A stretch of 64,000 nucleotides of DNA from an uncultured Eubacteriales bacterium. GTDB lineage: Bacteria > Bacillota > Clostridia > Lachnospirales > Lachnospiraceae. The stretch covers positions 39,306 through 103,305 of the forward strand of contig OMWV01000022.1 in the NCBI GenBank assembly GCA_900314845.1. The letters are read 5' to 3'. This document shows, one piece after another, positions 49,566 through 59,562 of this stretch (position 1 is its first letter; each line of letters opens with the position of its first letter). The notes beneath the pieces were generated by a model. That model did no database searches, had not been told where the DNA came from, and saw nothing but the letters and a program-made list of their open reading frames with translations. The position numbers were made by a program, and so were the translations under genes.

Positions 49566-50594
49566 TTATTCGCTGTCGCCTGATTCAAATGAAACACTCT
49601 TGTCAGGAGCAGAAGTATTCTCCTGGGCATCCCCGGATATCTTCTCAGAGGACTCTTCCCTGTCAGAATATCCGCCATTGCCATATCTGCGGCCATCCCG
49701 GTTATACTTGCTGCGGTAGCCGCCCTTGCCGCGGCCGCCTCTTCCATAACCGTTTCTGCCGTAAGATCCGCGGGCAGGTCTGTCGCGATATTCTTTCTTG
49801 AGAGTAACAACGATCTTTCTGTAAGGCTCATCGCCCTCGCTGTGTGTCTCAACAAATTTATCATCCTGGAGAGCAGAATGAATGATCCTTCTCTCATAAG
49901 GGTTCATAGGCTCCAGGACAACAGAATGCCTGCTTCTCTTAACTTTAAAAGCTATATTTTTGGCAAGATTCTCAAGAGTAGCCTTGCGCCTGTCACGATA
50001 ATTCTCCGTATCCACTCTTACCCGGATATAAGAAGGACTCTTCTTGTTCACTACCAGACTGATCAGATACTGAATAGAATCAAGAGTCTGCCCTCTCTTT
50101 CCGATCAGCATCCCCATATTGGGGCCGGAAAATTCTATATCCATGGTCTTTTCCTCATCGTCCATGGAGATGGTCGTGTTTACTTCCTCTCCCATAGCCT
50201 GGAAAATCCTTGATGTGAAATCTCTTGCAGCCTCTATCAGTTCCTCGTCATTGACAGGTTCCTCTTCCGCTAAGATCTTCTCTGTAAAACTCTCAGCAGG
50301 AGCGTCAGAGGAAGGAGCCTGTTCTTCAGTTATTTTCTTTTCTGCCGGCGCTTCAGATCTTTCTTCTAATGAGACATCTTCCTGGACATCTGAAGAGACA
50401 GGAGTCTCTGCTTTCTTCCTGACCCTTATAACAACCGGTTTTGAACCGATAAAACCAAGGAATCCTGAGCTTCCCTTGTCGATGACTTCATATTCAAGCT
50501 TGTCGCTCGTTGTCTCAAGCTTTATAGCTGCCTCGGTCAGAGCATCCTCCTCTGTCCTGGCGCTAACCTCTATATAATCATTGAACTCACTCAT
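49566..50594 (-). CDS. khpB: KhpB/Jag RNA-binding protein (SpoIIIJ-associated)
   Basis: A 342-aa protein. It has an N-terminal Jag_N domain (YIEVSARTEEDALTEAAIKLETTSDKLEYEVIDKGSSGFLGFIGSKPVVIRV, residues 7-59), then a Glu/Pro/Ser-rich linker of about 60 residues. A KH domain follows (GPNMGMLIGKRGQTLDSIQYLISLVVNK, about 155-182), then an R3H domain (LEPMNPYERRIIHSALQDDKFVETHSEGDEPYRKIVV). The tail of about 80 residues (RGSYGRNGYGRGGRGKGGYR) is rich in Arg and Gly, an RNA-binding type of extension that is longer than in Bacillus. ATG 50594 has CGAGGTTAA upstream. It lies next to yidC as usual. Confidence 0.95.
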   Translation of the reverse strand: MSEFNDYIEVSARTEEDALTEAAIKLETTSDKLEYEVIDKGSSGFLGFIGSKPVVIRVRKKAETPVSSDVQEDVSLEERSEAPAEKKITEEQAPSSDAPAESFTEKILAEEEPVNDEELIEAARDFTSRIFQAMGEEVNTTISMDDEEKTMDIEFSGPNMGMLIGKRGQTLDSIQYLISLVVNKKSPSYIRVRVDTENYRDRRKATLENLAKNIAFKVKRSRHSVVLEPMNPYERRIIHSALQDDKFVETHSEGDEPYRKIVVTLKKEYRDRPARGSYGRNGYGRGGRGKGGYRSKYNRDGRRYGNGGYSDREESSEKISGDAQENTSAPDKSVSFESGDSE

Positions 50595-50651
50595 ATTTAA
50601 CCTCGCTGGGCTGTCCGGAATGACAGCCTGAAAGAATAGAGAAGATGGTTC

Positions 50652-52034
50652 TTATTTCCTGCCATTCTTGTTTTCAAGCATATTGGCAATATCAGAAATA
50701 GACTTTCCGCCGGCTGTCTTTTTGGAAGAGCTGCCGGACTTCTTTCTCCTCTTATTCCCCTTACCGCTGTCTGCGGTCTTTTCGTTCGTATTCACAGCAC
50801 CCTGTGACGTCTTCGCGTCCCCGGCAGATGCTTCATTCTTCTGAGTCTGAGATGCTCCACCTGTTCTCTTTATTTCCTCATGGCTTACACTGCTGCCGGC
50901 AATACTGGAAATACTTTTGTTCTTAATACTGCTGGTGCTCATGGAAGCATACTCTTCAAGCTTCTTATCTCTTAATCCGCGCTTCTCAGCCTTCTTCTTG
51001 GCCTTCTCCTTGTTCGCCTCTATGATCTGCTCTATATCCGTCCTCTTGAGGAACTTATCTATAATAAGAGAGATCACGGTTCTGATCGCGGCACTGGATA
51101 TCCAGTAGACACCCATACCTGCAGGAAGCGTAGTACAGAAAAATACAGACATAAGAGGCATGATATTGTTCATGGTCTTCATCTGAGAAGTCATGGGATT
51201 GTCATCATTTCCTGACATCTGAGTCTGATATCTCTGATTGACCTTGAGATTCAGCCACTGAGTAAGACCTGCAAGAATAGGGACCAGTACACCGGGAAAC
51301 CAGCCTGCAAGGCCGCCGCTGAAAATGATAGGGGTATCAGAAACACTCAGTCCGCCCGGAAGCCAGTTCATGCTGACGATATTCGACGAATATTTCGATA
51401 TAGCGGAAACCACATCCGCGTGAGAAGAAAAAGCTTCACTGACAGATGACCAGCCTGTCGTCTTCACAAGGTTCAGCGCGTCTATTACCTTATCGATATT
51501 ACCGATATCAAATTTACTTACCTTAAGGCCAAGGTCCTTTATCAGACCGGTCATGATGCTGCCGTCTGAATCCGCAGCCATGATAGGCGCTGCTATCTTC
51601 TCATATACACTCTTCACCGGGCTTACATAAGCCGGAACGTTGTAGATAACACGATAAAGAGCGAAGAGGATAGGAATCTGGATAATGGAAGGCAGACATC
51701 CTCCCATGGGAGAAGCTCCATACTTGTCATATACCGCTGAAGTCTCAGCCTGCATAAGACGCATGGAATTCTCATCCTTCTTATTCGCATACTTCTTGCG
51801 GATCTTCTGCAGCTCCGGATTCATAACAGCGGACATTCTGGAAAACTTCTGCTGCTTGTAAGTGATAGGAATAAGACAGATGTTTACAACAACTGTCAGC
51901 AGGACAATCGTAAGAGCAACATTGGCAATACCGAAATTCTCCAGAAAGCGGTATATAAAATCCATGATATAACCGAGCAGGATAGCAAACGGTTTAAGGA
52001 TTCCGCCCTGCTGCGTTAATACTAAAATATTCAA
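50652..52034 (-). CDS. yidC: Membrane protein insertase YidC/SpoIIIJ
   Basis: A 460-aa Oxa1-family insertase of the Gram-positive type. Helices: FAILLGYIMDFIYRFLENFGIANVALTIVLLTVVVNICLIPITYKQQ at the N-terminus, GGCLPSIIQIPILFALYRVIYNVP, WFPGVLVPILAGLTQWLNL and MKTMNNIMPLMSVFFCTTLPAGMGVYWISSAAIRTV. The C-terminal 120 residues are basic and Ser-rich, which may aid ribosome docking. There is no lipobox Cys at the N-terminus. TTG 52034 is chosen: GGAGGAA lies 6 bases upstream, and the longer frame begins inside that site. yidD is upstream by 18 bases. Confidence 0.95.
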   Translation of the reverse strand: MNILVLTQQGGILKPFAILLGYIMDFIYRFLENFGIANVALTIVLLTVVVNICLIPITYKQQKFSRMSAVMNPELQKIRKKYANKKDENSMRLMQAETSAVYDKYGASPMGGCLPSIIQIPILFALYRVIYNVPAYVSPVKSVYEKIAAPIMAADSDGSIMTGLIKDLGLKVSKFDIGNIDKVIDALNLVKTTGWSSVSEAFSSHADVVSAISKYSSNIVSMNWLPGGLSVSDTPIIFSGGLAGWFPGVLVPILAGLTQWLNLKVNQRYQTQMSGNDDNPMTSQMKTMNNIMPLMSVFFCTTLPAGMGVYWISSAAIRTVISLIIDKFLKRTDIEQIIEANKEKAKKKAEKRGLRDKKLEEYASMSTSSIKNKSISSIAGSSVSHEEIKRTGGASQTQKNEASAGDAKTSQGAVNTNEKTADSGKGNKRRKKSGSSSKKTAGGKSISDIANMLENKNGRK

Positions 52035-52052
52035 ATGAATTTCCTCCAAGGA

Positions 52053-52262
52053 TCATGGAACAGGATCGTAGCCGCCCTTATGAAAAGGATGGCACCTCAA
52101 AATTCTCTTAGCCGCCAGAAAACTTCCTTTCAAGGCACCGTACTTCTCTATGGCTTCTATGGCATACTGCGAACAGGTGGGCGTATAAATACAGTGAAAT
52201 GTCTTGAGAGGAGAGATAAATCTTCTGTAAAACCTAATGATCTCGATCAAAATTCTACTCAT
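52053..52262 (-). CDS. yidD: Membrane protein insertion efficiency factor YidD
   Basis: A 69-aa protein with the family core [58 protein letters not shown], including TCSQYA and CHPFxxGGxDPVP. The short N-terminal amphipathic helix ([11 protein letters not shown]) associates with the membrane. It lies between rnpA (1 base upstream) and yidC. Confidence 0.97.
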   Translation of the reverse strand: MSRILIEIIRFYRRFISPLKTFHCIYTPTCSQYAIEAIEKYGALKGSFLAAKRILRCHPFHKGGYDPVP

Positions 52263-52263
52263 A

Positions 52264-52608
52264 TCAATCTTTCAAATATCTGATACCATGCGCGTCCGAC
52301 AGTTTCAGAAGCGACGCTCTGATCGTATGATAATCAGCATCCGCCGCCCTCACGCGCAGCACAACAACAATATCATATCCCCGCCGGAAACTTTTTTCCT
52401 CCAGACGGTATGCCTCTCTCACAAGTCTCGTCAGATGATGTCTGACTACACTGTTTCCAACCTTCTTGCTGACTGATATCCCCAGCCTGTTCCTGTCTGT
52501 TCCATTCTCAAGCACGTACACGACCAGATAGCGATCCGCACGTGACTTCCTGCCATTATAAACCTTTTTAAAAAAAATGCTCTTCTTGAGCGATTCAGAA
52601 AATTCCAT
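52264..52608 (-). CDS. rnpA: Ribonuclease P protein component
   Basis: A 114-aa RnpA; it binds RNase P RNA and helps 5' processing of tRNAs. The RNR motif [30 protein letters not shown] (about 41-70) is complete, and [19 protein letters not shown] follows. I use ATG 52608 (MEFSESL), with GAGG about 11 bases upstream, because it gives the usual length; the open frame continues to 52662. The stop is 1 base from the yidD start. Confidence 0.94.
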   Translation of the reverse strand: MEFSESLKKSIFFKKVYNGRKSRADRYLVVYVLENGTDRNRLGISVSKKVGNSVVRHHLTRLVREAYRLEEKSFRRGYDIVVVLRVRAADADYHTIRASLLKLSDAHGIRYLKD

Positions 52609-52698
52609 AGATATGAAATCCTCTTTCGACATAAAACAGGAAAGAAAAAGGCCACATTCCATGCGGCCATATTTGCACTGTCATCTCAAAAAAAGATA

Positions 52699-52833
52699 TT
52701 AAACAGTTAATTCCTTTCTTCCCTTAGCTCTTCTTGCAGATAATACCTTTCTACCGTTAGCGGTACTCATCCTCTTTCTGAAGCCGTGTACCTTTGATCT
52801 CTGTCTCTTCTTCGGCTGAAATGTCATCTTCAT
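52699..52833 (-). CDS. rpmH: 50S ribosomal protein L34
   Basis: A 44-aa basic protein read directly from the sequence: it begins [20 protein letters not shown], continues [19 protein letters not shown] and ends KELTV, a standard L34. ATG 52833 lies about 11 bases after GGAGGTG. It heads the rpmH-rnpA-yidD-yidC-khpB-mnmE-mnmG-rsmG operon, divergent from dnaA across oriC. Confidence 0.97.
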   Translation of the reverse strand: MKMTFQPKKRQRSKVHGFRKRMSTANGRKVLSARRAKGRKELTV

Positions 52834-52916
52834 GTGAACAAACACCTCCTTCACCCATGCGTGCCCTCAAATATATGCATGCACCTACTGATAATAGCGG
52901 CTAATCAATCTACTCT

Positions 52917-52945
52917 ATTATATTAGTTTGATAAGTCCTCGTCAA
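52917..52945 (-). promoter_or_regulatory. rpmH operon promoter
   Basis: TTGACG (52945-52940) and TATAAT (52922-52917) are spaced by 17 bases on the minus strand, about 85 bases before the L34 ATG. Confidence 0.85.
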
Positions 52946-53099
52946 GAAGAAATTAAATTATATCAGAAGGACTTTTCCCGGGGATCACGCACATGGAAGA
53001 CATATCCCGCCGGTGGAAAAACCCTTACCGGTCCAGTGGATTTTTTCCTTTTTTCAGAGGATAAAATATACTTTTCCACCCCTTTGTAGAATGTATTAA

Positions 53100-53489
53100 G
53101 AACTTATCAACAGCTTTTTCCACCGTTTTTTATAGAATGTAAATGATGATTCCAATCTTATCCACAAATTGTGAATAAGTTGTGGATAAGTTGAGGACAA
53201 CGTGTGAATAAGATTTTCAGGACCGCATTTTTAAAGGCATTCCCGGCAGTGCATAATTCCGGTAACCCTCCGGTGATATGTGTGGATGGAGAAAATTTTT
53301 ATAGCGATGACATCTGTTTTTTTAACGTGTACATATGAATCCCTTATCAACTTATCAACTTTATCCACATCTTGTGCACAATTGCGGTGAATATCAGGTG
53401 GATTTTTTCAGCGCCAATCTGTGTATTGATTCTACCCCTGAAATGATATAAAATATTAATATATTGCCATTAGATTCAGGGGGACAAAA
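53100..53489. other. Replication origin oriC: DnaA-box clusters and AT-rich unwinding region
   Basis: The gap between rpmH and dnaA (52834-53489, 656 bases) holds the origin. DnaA boxes: TTATCAACA at 53104-53112; TTATCCACA at 53158-53166; minus-strand TGTGAATAA at 53170-53178, TGTGGATAA at 53181-53189 and TGTGAATAA at 53203-53211; two TTATCAACT copies at 53344-53360; TTATCCACA at 53361-53369; and TTGTGCACAA at 53372-53381. An A/T-only stretch (53446-53466, around ATATAAAATATTAATATATT) next to dnaA is the likely unwinding element. Confidence 0.9.
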
Positions 53490-54869
53490 GTGATTAATTT
53501 AAACCAGGAAAACTGGGACAGAATACGCGGTATTCTCGTCGATGAATACGGAATATCCAAGGCAGCGAGAGACGCCTGGATAAACAAGCTTTCAGTGTAT
53601 TCGGTAGAAGGAAGCACCGTGACACTGATCATAGATGATAACATAAGCCAGCTGATATCATACGTGAGGACGAAGTACGAGCAGCCCCTCAAGGTTACGA
53701 TATCAGAATTTTTTGACGAAGACTGCAATGTCGTCATAACAACAAACGAAGAGATAAGAGCCGACGAAGAGAAGAAGAAAAGCGCTCTGCATAATAATAA
53801 GAAGGAATCGGTCCCCTCTGCAGCGGCACCCAATATAAATTACATGCTCAATCCAAAGTACAAATTTGAGACATTTATCGTTGGCAAGAACAATGAGCTG
53901 GCCTACGCTACAGCCCTGGCAGTGGCTTCCGATCCGGGTGAATACGGCAACCCTCTTTTTATTTACGGAGGTGTCGGACTGGGCAAGACCCATCTCATGC
54001 AGTCCATAGCCCACTACATCATGACGGAGAGGCCGGACTATAAGATCATATACACGACCACTGAGACATTTTCCAGTGAATTGATCACTGCGATAAAGAA
54101 CAGGACTCAGGAGGCCTTCAAGAAAAAATACAGAGATATCGATGTGCTGCTCATAGATGATATACAGTTCATAGCGGGCAAGGACAGCACAATGGAAGAA
54201 TTTTTCCACACATTCAACGCCCTCTATGACAGGAAGAAACAGATCGTCATATCGGCGGATAAACCGCCCAGGGACATGGTAGACCTGGAAGACAGGCTCG
54301 TATCAAGGTTCAAGGTCGGACTCACAGTCGATATACAGCCGCCTGACTATGATACGAGAGTAGCCATACTGGCCAAGAGAGCTGAGCTTGAGAATATAGA
54401 TATAGATGAGGCTGCCCTCCACTATATCGCGGAACATATCGTTTCCAATATAAGGGAGCTGGAGGGGGCGCTGAACACCATCAGCAACTATGCCCGCCTC
54501 AGACATACGGACCACATAGATACAGATCTTACCATGGAAGTTCTGAAGGATATCATAGAACCTGAACAGAAGAAGAGCATAACGCCCGACTCCATCATAG
54601 AGACCGTGATCGATCATTTTAACTACAAGGTCACCGCCTCCGATATAAAAGGGAAGAACAGGAGCCGGGATATCGCATATCCCAGACAGATCTGCATGTA
54701 TCTCTGTGAAAAATATACCGGCCTTTCCCTGGCCGCCATAGGCAAGGCCCTGGGAGGCAAGGATCACACGACCGTGCTCCACGGAGCCAGAAAGATAAAA
54801 GAAGACATGGATACGGATCCGGATCTCAGGAACACGATAAATATACTGGTTAAGAAGATCAACCCTTAA
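53490..54869 (+). CDS. dnaA: Chromosomal replication initiator DnaA
   Basis: A 459-aa DnaA. Domain I is residues 1-85. The AAA+ core starts at YKFETFIVGKNNELAYATALAVA and carries Walker A GGVGLGKTHLMQ (about 158-169), Walker B VLLIDDIQFI and sensor motifs (LVSRFKVG). The DNA-binding domain IV contains HTTVLHGARKI (about 427-437). ATP-DnaA melts oriC and also regulates transcription, probably of its own gene through the boxes just upstream. The start is GTG 53490, with CAGGGGGA 5 bases upstream. dnaN follows after 285 bases. Confidence 0.98.
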   Translation: MINLNQENWDRIRGILVDEYGISKAARDAWINKLSVYSVEGSTVTLIIDDNISQLISYVRTKYEQPLKVTISEFFDEDCNVVITTNEEIRADEEKKKSALHNNKKESVPSAAAPNINYMLNPKYKFETFIVGKNNELAYATALAVASDPGEYGNPLFIYGGVGLGKTHLMQSIAHYIMTERPDYKIIYTTTETFSSELITAIKNRTQEAFKKKYRDIDVLLIDDIQFIAGKDSTMEEFFHTFNALYDRKKQIVISADKPPRDMVDLEDRLVSRFKVGLTVDIQPPDYDTRVAILAKRAELENIDIDEAALHYIAEHIVSNIRELEGALNTISNYARLRHTDHIDTDLTMEVLKDIIEPEQKKSITPDSIIETVIDHFNYKVTASDIKGKNRSRDIAYPRQICMYLCEKYTGLSLAAIGKALGGKDHTTVLHGARKIKEDMDTDPDLRNTINILVKKINP

Positions 54870-55154
54870 CACGCAGGGGCAGACGGTTGATAAGCGGTGT
54901 ATATCCATGTTGATAAACGGTTCATAGCCGGTGCATATGTTTTATTTTTTTAACCGGCCAGAAAGAGACAAAATAAACGGCAGTGGAAAACCTGCCGTTT
55001 ATCCAGAATGAGAGCAAAAGAAGTCCACAGGCAGGAATCTCTCTGAAGCGGCAATTTGGGCGGTCTCAGAAGATCTGTCAACTTTATGCACTGCTCCAAC
55101 AGCAACAACAGCATTTATCATTCATTCATACATAGAAAGGGCGTGCGGGAGCCA
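54870..55154. other. dnaA-dnaN intergenic region
   Basis: This 285-base gap has a DnaA-box match, TGTTGATAA (54908-54916, reverse of TTATCAACA), and a one-mismatch box at 54885-54893. The hairpin ATAAACGGCAG / CTGCCGTTTAT (54973-55002) has no U tract on the plus strand. A second DnaA-box cluster here, as in Bacillus, is only weakly indicated. Confidence 0.5.
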
Positions 55155-56264
55155 ATGAAAATAATCTGCAGTAAAAGCGATCTCCTGACAGGTGTTAATA
55201 TCGTACTGAAAGCCGTTCCGGTCAAGACGACCATGACTGTCCTTGAATGTATTCTCATCGATACGTCGGACGGAGTCATAAAACTGACTGCGACAGATAT
55301 GGATATGGGCATAGAGACAGTCATAGAAGGGGACATCATAGAGGGAGGACACATAGCGCTCAATGCCAAGCTTTTTTCAGAGATCGTGAGAAAGCTTCCG
55401 GACAGTCAGGTGACCCTGGAGACAGATGAATCCTGCAAAGCGCTTATTACCTGTGAGAAGGCAAAATTTAATATAGCCGGAAGGTCAGGGGATGACTTTG
55501 CCGCCCTTCCGGTCGTGGAGAAGACGAATGCCTACAGCATTTCCCAGTTTTCCTTAAAGGAGATCATAAGGCAGACCATATTTTCTACCGCTGACAATGA
55601 TGCTAATCCCATATTTTCCGGCGAACTCTTCGAGTTCAGCGACAATACCCTGAAGGTTGTTGCCCTCGACGGGCAGAGGATCGCCATAAGGAAGATAGAA
55701 CTGAAGGATTCTTTTGAGAGCGCCAGGGTGATCGTGCCGGGCAAGACTCTCTCCGAGGTGGCCAGGATCCTTCCGGGCGAGATAGATAAAGATGTGAATA
55801 TGTACATCACACCTCTTCACATGCTTTTTGAATTTGAGAATACGATCGTAGTCACAAGGCTGATAGAGGGGGAGTATTTTCAGGTGGAGAGGATGATCTC
55901 CAGCGACTATTCTTCAAAAGCCCAGGTCAATAAGAGAAATCTTCAGGACTGCATAGAGAGAGCTTCCCTTCTGGTCAGGGAGAGTGACAGAAGGCCGACG
56001 ATCATGGGAATAAGCGAAGGCGTCATGGAACTGAGCATGCAGTCTCAGATAGGCACCATGAATGAAGAGATAGATATCAGCCGGGAAGGCAAGGATATAG
56101 AGATAGGATTTAATCCCAGATTTATGCTTGACGTACTCAGGGTAATAGACGACGAGGAGATCAGTATTTATCTCGTGAATCCCAGGTCGCCGTTTTCTAT
56201 CCGCAGCGATGACGGCACTTATACTTACGTCATACTTCCTATCAGCTTTAACTCAGGCATATAG
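55155..56264 (+). CDS. dnaN: DNA polymerase III beta subunit (sliding clamp)
   Basis: A 369-aa clamp with three repeated domains: residues 1-125 (MKIICSKSDLLTGVNIVLKAVPVKTTMTVLECILIDT), 127-245 and 247-369. The end IYLVNPRSPFSIRSDDGTYTYVILPISFNSGI matches the VxLxNPxxPxxI... MPxxL-type terminus in a variant form. ATG 55155 has GCGGGAG 4 bases upstream; the frame is open to 55056 without homology. It follows dnaA and precedes the S4 gene. Confidence 0.97.
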   Translation: MKIICSKSDLLTGVNIVLKAVPVKTTMTVLECILIDTSDGVIKLTATDMDMGIETVIEGDIIEGGHIALNAKLFSEIVRKLPDSQVTLETDESCKALITCEKAKFNIAGRSGDDFAALPVVEKTNAYSISQFSLKEIIRQTIFSTADNDANPIFSGELFEFSDNTLKVVALDGQRIAIRKIELKDSFESARVIVPGKTLSEVARILPGEIDKDVNMYITPLHMLFEFENTIVVTRLIEGEYFQVERMISSDYSSKAQVNKRNLQDCIERASLLVRESDRRPTIMGISEGVMELSMQSQIGTMNEEIDISREGKDIEIGFNPRFMLDVLRVIDDEEISIYLVNPRSPFSIRSDDGTYTYVILPISFNSGI

Positions 56265-56284
56265 GTAAAAGGAGGAGATCCGCT

Positions 56285-56488
56285 TTGATCTTTCAGCTAA
56301 AGGGTGAGAATATTAAGCTGGGCCAGCTTTTGAAAGCCTGCTCACTTGTGGATTCCGGCGCCATGGCCAAGGATCTGATCCAGGCAGGAGATGTAAAAGT
56401 TAACGGGCAGGTCTGCACGCAGCGTGGCCATAAGATCGTCAGGGGCGACAAGGTCGAGCTTGACTCTCAGACCGTCGAGATAGAATAG
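56285..56488 (+). CDS. S4-domain RNA-binding protein (YaaA/RlbA-type)
   Basis: A 67-aa S4 domain: IKLGQLLKACSLVDSGAMAKDLIQAGDVKVNGQVCTQRGHKIVRGDKVEL. Members between dnaN and recF are called YaaA/RlbA; in Bacillus this protein is linked to 50S assembly. TTG 56285 has AAAGGAGGA 7 bases upstream. Its stop is 2 bases before recF. Confidence 0.94.
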   Translation: MIFQLKGENIKLGQLLKACSLVDSGAMAKDLIQAGDVKVNGQVCTQRGHKIVRGDKVELDSQTVEIE

Positions 56489-56490
56489 AG

Positions 56491-57567
56491 ATGTATGTGG
56501 AATCTCTGGCACTTAAGGATTTCAGGAATTATGCCAGTCTGGATCTGAAGCTGGATCCGGGAACGAACATTTTGTGGGGGGACAACGCTCAGGGCAAGAC
56601 AAATATACTGGAAGCCCTGTATCTGTGCGCTACGTCAAAATCTCACAGAGGAAGCCGGGATCATGAGATGATCCGCTTCGGCTGCAGTGAATGCCATATC
56701 AGGAGTATCCTGCACAAGGAAAATGTCAGACACAGGATAGATCTCCACCTTCGCCGCGGCAAGGCAAAAGGGATAGCCCTGGAAGGCAGCCCGATCAGAA
56801 GATCCGGCCAGCTTTTCGGCATGCTCAATATTGTCTGTTTTTCGCCGGAAGATCTGTCCATGGTCAAGAATGGACCGGCTCTCCGCCGGCATTTCATAGA
56901 CATGGAGCTTTGCCAGTTAAAGGGGGTCTACCTGCACGATCTGTCATCCTACAATAAAGCTGTGAATCAGAGAAATTCTCTCCTGAAACAGATCGCCAAT
57001 GACAGGACTCTGGCTGATACGCTGGATGTCTGGGACCAGCAGCTTGTGAGATACGGAAAAGGCCTGATAGGCGAGAGAAAAAAATTTATAGAATTTCTGG
57101 GGCAGCTGGCAGCTCCCATCCATGCCAGGATAAGCGGGGGGCGCGAAGAGCTTAAGCTTATGTACGCGCCGTCTGTTTCGGAGGAGGAATTTGAGCAGAA
57201 GCTTTTTCTGCTCAGAGACAGTGATCTGCGGACGAAATCAACCTCTGCAGGTCCCCACCGGGATGACATGATATTTCAGATAAACGGAACAGATGTGAGA
57301 AAGTTCGGTTCGCAGGGACAGCAGAGGACGGCGGCCCTTTCCCTGAAACTGGCTGAGATAGAACTGATGAAAAGACAGACAGGAGATAAGCCGGTTCTTC
57401 TTCTGGACGATGTTCTTTCAGAACTCGACAGCAGAAGGCAGAAGGATCTGCTGGACAGCATCAGCGATGTGCAGACTATCATTACCTGCACGGGGATCGA
57501 TGAATTTCTGGAGAGAAATGTTGATATCGGCAGCATGCACAGGGTGGTAAATGGAACAGTAGACTGA
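56491..57567 (+). CDS. recF: DNA repair/recombination protein RecF
   Basis: A 358-aa SMC-like ATPase. Walker A GDNAQGKTN (about 30-38), signature SQGQQRTAALSLKLAE (about 273-288), Walker B VLLLDDVLSELD (about 304-315). It helps load RecA at gapped DNA. ATG 56491 is 2 bases after the S4 gene, with ATAGAATAGAG as a weak ribosome site, so coupling is likely. gyrB follows by 15 bases. Confidence 0.97.
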   Translation: MYVESLALKDFRNYASLDLKLDPGTNILWGDNAQGKTNILEALYLCATSKSHRGSRDHEMIRFGCSECHIRSILHKENVRHRIDLHLRRGKAKGIALEGSPIRRSGQLFGMLNIVCFSPEDLSMVKNGPALRRHFIDMELCQLKGVYLHDLSSYNKAVNQRNSLLKQIANDRTLADTLDVWDQQLVRYGKGLIGERKKFIEFLGQLAAPIHARISGGREELKLMYAPSVSEEEFEQKLFLLRDSDLRTKSTSAGPHRDDMIFQINGTDVRKFGSQGQQRTAALSLKLAEIELMKRQTGDKPVLLLDDVLSELDSRRQKDLLDSISDVQTIITCTGIDEFLERNVDIGSMHRVVNGTVD

Positions 57568-57582
57568 TCAGGAGGTATTTGA

Positions 57583-59517
<1,935 letters not shown>

Positions 59518-59562
59518 GAATTATCCTTGTATTTGATATACAGATTGACAGGAGGAAGATAG

